From contig NZ_VTGX01000003.1 in NCBI RefSeq assembly GCF_009729095.1, positions 434,001 through 498,000 on the forward strand: a DNA stretch of 64,000 nucleotides, read 5' to 3'. Positions 61,851-64,000 of this stretch are shown one piece after another. The translations under genes and the position numbers were made by a program. The notes beneath the pieces are model-generated. The model did not search any database. It was not told where the DNA came from and saw only the letters and a program-made list of their open reading frames with translations. The first letter of the stretch is position 1, and every line of letters starts with the position of its first letter. This DNA comes from Mycolicibacterium sp. CBMA 247. Its GTDB lineage: Bacteria; Actinomycetota; Actinomycetes; Mycobacteriales; Mycobacteriaceae.

Positions 61851-63197
61851 ATGTCCCTACGTGCCGGCGACAACGCCGAGGCATCGAGCACCCGCAAGAT
61901 CGCGCTGGCCAGCCTGGTTGGTACGACCATCGAGTGGTACGACCTGTTCATCTACGCCACCGCCGCCGCGGTGGTGTTCAACGTGCTGTTCTTCCCCGAG
62001 TTCGATCCGTTGATGGGCACGCTGATTGCGTTTTCCACCTATGCGACCGCCTATATCGCCCGGCCGATCGGTGGGATCCTCTTCGGTCACATCGGCGACC
62101 GGGTCGGGCGCAAGAAGACGCTGACGCTGACGCTGGTGATCATGGGGATCGCGACGTTCGTCGTCGGTCTGCTGCCGACGTACGCCTCCATCGGAGTGGT
62201 CGCGCCCATCTTGTTGGTGGCATTGCGGTTCCTGCAAGGGCTGGGACTGGGCGGTGAATGGGGCGGTGCCGTCCTGATGGCCGTCGAGCATGCGCCGTCG
62301 TCCAAGCGGGGCTTCTTCGGCAGCTGGGTGCAGATGGGAGTGCCGGCAGGAGTCATCCTGGCCAATGCCGTCTGGCTCGGCATCGCCTTGCTGCCCGAGA
62401 ACGACCTGCTGGCCTGGGGGTGGCGAATTCCGTTCCTGCTCAGTGTCACTCTGATCATCGTCGGTCTGTGGGTACGGTCCCGGGTCTTAGAGACCCCCAC
62501 CTTCGAACGGGTCGACGACGAGCAGGATAAGAACTCCAGCATCCCACTGGTGGAGTTGCTGCGCGACTACCGTGGACAGGTCCTGTTGATCGCGGGCGCC
62601 TACTTCGCCACCGGCGTCATCTTTACCGTCCTGATCGCGTTCGGTTTGACCTACGGCACGGCCGAGGTCGGCTTGTCCCGGAGCGCCATGCTGCTGATTA
62701 TCGTGACCACGGCGATGGTCAACTTCGTCTTGCTGCCGGTGTTCGGCAGCCTCTCGGACAAGTTGGGCCGCAAACGGATCTACCTCGGCGGCATCGTAGG
62801 GATGGCCGTGTTGTCCTTTCCGCTGTTCTGGCTTATGGACATGGGATCGTTCTGGACGGCCTTGTTGGGCTATCTGCTGCTGGTCATTCCGTTCAGTGCG
62901 GCCTATGGGGCGCAATCGACTCTGTTCGCCGAGGTCTTCCGCGGCCGCGTGCGCTACTCGGGACTGTCAGTGGGCTACCAACTCGGCGCGGTCCTGGGTT
63001 CGGCGCTGACGCCGATCGCCACGACGGCGTTGTTGGCCGCCACCGACTCGGCGAGTTCGGTGGGCTGGTACATGATCGGTGCCTGCGTCATTTCGTTTGC
63101 GTGCACCGCAGGCATCAAGTCGCGACCGTGGCAGGATGAGGTGCACGGCATTGCCGAGGCGCCCGAGCAGCTCGGTTACGACACGCACCGGAGATAG
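61851..63197 (+). CDS. MFS transporter, metabolite:H+ symporter (MHS) family
   Basis: This 448-residue, 12-helix transporter has the MHS-typical GTTIEWYDLFIYATAAA start, the loop motif GHIGDRVGRKKTL and RFLQGLGLGGEWGGAVL. Such proteins import carboxylates, shikimate, betaine or proline. ATG 61851 follows AGGAG. The GAF-domain gene downstream may control it. The substrate is unknown. Confidence 0.9.
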   Translation: MSLRAGDNAEASSTRKIALASLVGTTIEWYDLFIYATAAAVVFNVLFFPEFDPLMGTLIAFSTYATAYIARPIGGILFGHIGDRVGRKKTLTLTLVIMGIATFVVGLLPTYASIGVVAPILLVALRFLQGLGLGGEWGGAVLMAVEHAPSSKRGFFGSWVQMGVPAGVILANAVWLGIALLPENDLLAWGWRIPFLLSVTLIIVGLWVRSRVLETPTFERVDDEQDKNSSIPLVELLRDYRGQVLLIAGAYFATGVIFTVLIAFGLTYGTAEVGLSRSAMLLIIVTTAMVNFVLLPVFGSLSDKLGRKRIYLGGIVGMAVLSFPLFWLMDMGSFWTALLGYLLLVIPFSAAYGAQSTLFAEVFRGRVRYSGLSVGYQLGAVLGSALTPIATTALLAATDSASSVGWYMIGACVISFACTAGIKSRPWQDEVHGIAEAPEQLGYDTHRR

Positions 63198-63236
63198 AGG
63201 TCGACCACGATTAGCAGCGCAGCCGACGAGTCTGGT

Positions 63237-64000
63237 GTGCGATCACACGATCGCACCGCCTCCTCGGCTGAGCGCGATGACTGGCTGGGGCTGCTGACGG
63301 CCGGCGTCAGCGTGCAAGCGCTCGTCGCGCACCGAGATCTCCTGAAGGCCAACGGTGTCGAACCAGCAGTGGCCGAACACCAACTCAAGGACGCCGTCGC
63401 GCTGCGCGACCTGTTGGATCAACGACGCCGCAAGGCCGCCGAGTTGGCCGCCCTCAACGCCATTGCCGGGCGCCTCGCGTCGGTGACCGATGTTGATCGG
63501 CTGTTGCACGAGATCGTCGAGCAGGCCAAGAACCTGTTGCAGGTCGACCTTGCCTATCTGAGCTTGATCACCGATGACCGGATCACTATCGAGGTGGCAA
63601 TTGGGCAGATATCGGGCTACCTGACGGGCCTGACCATGCCGGTGGCGGAGGGCTTTTCATCGGCGGTGCTGACCAAGGCCGCACCGCTGTGGACCAGTGA
63701 CTACCGCAATGACAGCAGGTTCGCGCACCACGGCCTGGCCGACAAGGCCGCCAAGCTCGAGGACATCCGGGGCTTGCTGGGTGTCCCGATGGTAGTGCGC
63801 GGTCAGACCATTGGGGTGTTGTTCGCCGCCAAGCGTCAGGAACGCACCTTTGTCGCCGACGAGATCGAACTGCTGAACTCGCTGGCGTCACACGCCGCCG
63901 TGGCACTGGACAATTCGCGTGTCCTCAGCGAGCTGAGATCGTCGACGACCATGCTGCGCTCGGCCAACGACCAGCTCGAGGCGATCCTGGGCTGGGATCG
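63237..64000 (+). CDS. GAF-domain regulatory protein, 3' truncated by the window
   Basis: The open frame runs off the window end. After a short N-terminal segment it has a coiled region (LKDAVALRDLLDQRRRKAAEL) followed by a GAF domain (about residues 90-230: LHEIVEQAKNLLQVDLAYLS, GLLGVPMVVRGQTIGVLFA). Such proteins in actinobacteria often end in a PucR- or Fis-like HTH and regulate the neighbouring operon. The start is uncertain: GTG 63237 has no SD, while ATT 63210 follows AGAGG at nine bases. Confidence 0.7.
   Translation, partial: MRSHDRTASSAERDDWLGLLTAGVSVQALVAHRDLLKANGVEPAVAEHQLKDAVALRDLLDQRRRKAAELAALNAIAGRLASVTDVDRLLHEIVEQAKNLLQVDLAYLSLITDDRITIEVAIGQISGYLTGLTMPVAEGFSSAVLTKAAPLWTSDYRNDSRFAHHGLADKAAKLEDIRGLLGVPMVVRGQTIGVLFAAKRQERTFVADEIELLNSLASHAAVALDNSRVLSELRSSTTMLRSANDQLEAILGWD

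Overview
The window looks like chromosomal DNA of a rapidly growing, saprophytic mycobacterium (Mycolicibacterium type). This is inferred from the GC-rich coding sequence, frequent GTG starts, and typical mycobacterial families: a Ddn-like deazaflavin oxidoreductase, an MmcO-type multicopper oxidase, an L,D-transpeptidase, a RipD-like NlpC/P60 protein, a LysX2-like lysyltransferase, a P450 with an NTF2-like partner, and many TetR regulators beside lipid or xenobiotic enzymes. No rRNA, tRNA or CRISPR array was seen.

Layout. 0-6.3 kb: a Ddn-like protein, a polyamine-type ABC operon (potA-D-B-C, minus strand) and a DHA2-like MFS exporter. 6.4-19 kb: an NCS1 permease, an isopropylmalate-dehydrogenase-like enzyme, alpha/beta hydrolases, a membrane protein with a MerR-like cytoplasmic domain, a P450/NTF2/TetR group, a TrpB2-like enzyme, an mgtA 3' remnant, and a LysX2-like lysyltransferase next to a rhomboid-like protein. 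19-24.8 kb: an envelope/copper module of L,D-transpeptidase, multicopper oxidase, BlaI-type repressor, M56 (BlaR1-like) peptidase and NlpC/P60 peptidase. Two intergenic regions here share a dyad, TACTA-N14-TAGTA. 25-36.4 kb: accessory metabolism: ArsR-SRPBCC, oxidoreductases with divergent TetR genes, phytanoyl-CoA dioxygenase-like, and a GH3-PAP2-hydrolase operon.

36.4-40.8 kb is a patchwork of gene fragments: arsC C-terminus, tyrosine-recombinase C-terminus, an endonuclease-like piece, a frameshifted tandem-domain protein, a truncated membrane protein and an Excalibur-like end. A few intact small genes lie between them. It looks like an old integration or recombination site.

40.8-53.9 kb is a coherent 11-gene amine/amino-acid catabolic island: a GntR regulator, a class III aminotransferase, a FluG-type amidohydrolase, an M20 amidohydrolase, a complete branched-chain-amino-acid-type ABC transporter with LivM and LivG fused, a second class III aminotransferase, an RpiR regulator and a non-canonical glutamine synthetase. 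Most genes overlap by 4-8 bases. I infer import of an amine or N-acyl amino compound followed by gamma-glutamylation, deamidation and transamination. This is the best candidate here for an undescribed system. A decayed IS630-family transposase bounds its 3' side.

54.4-64 kb: an acyl-CoA dehydrogenase with a coupled APH-like phosphotransferase, a complete E1a-E1b-E2-E3 2-oxoacid dehydrogenase operon, an MHS-family MFS transporter, and a GAF-domain protein that runs off the window end.
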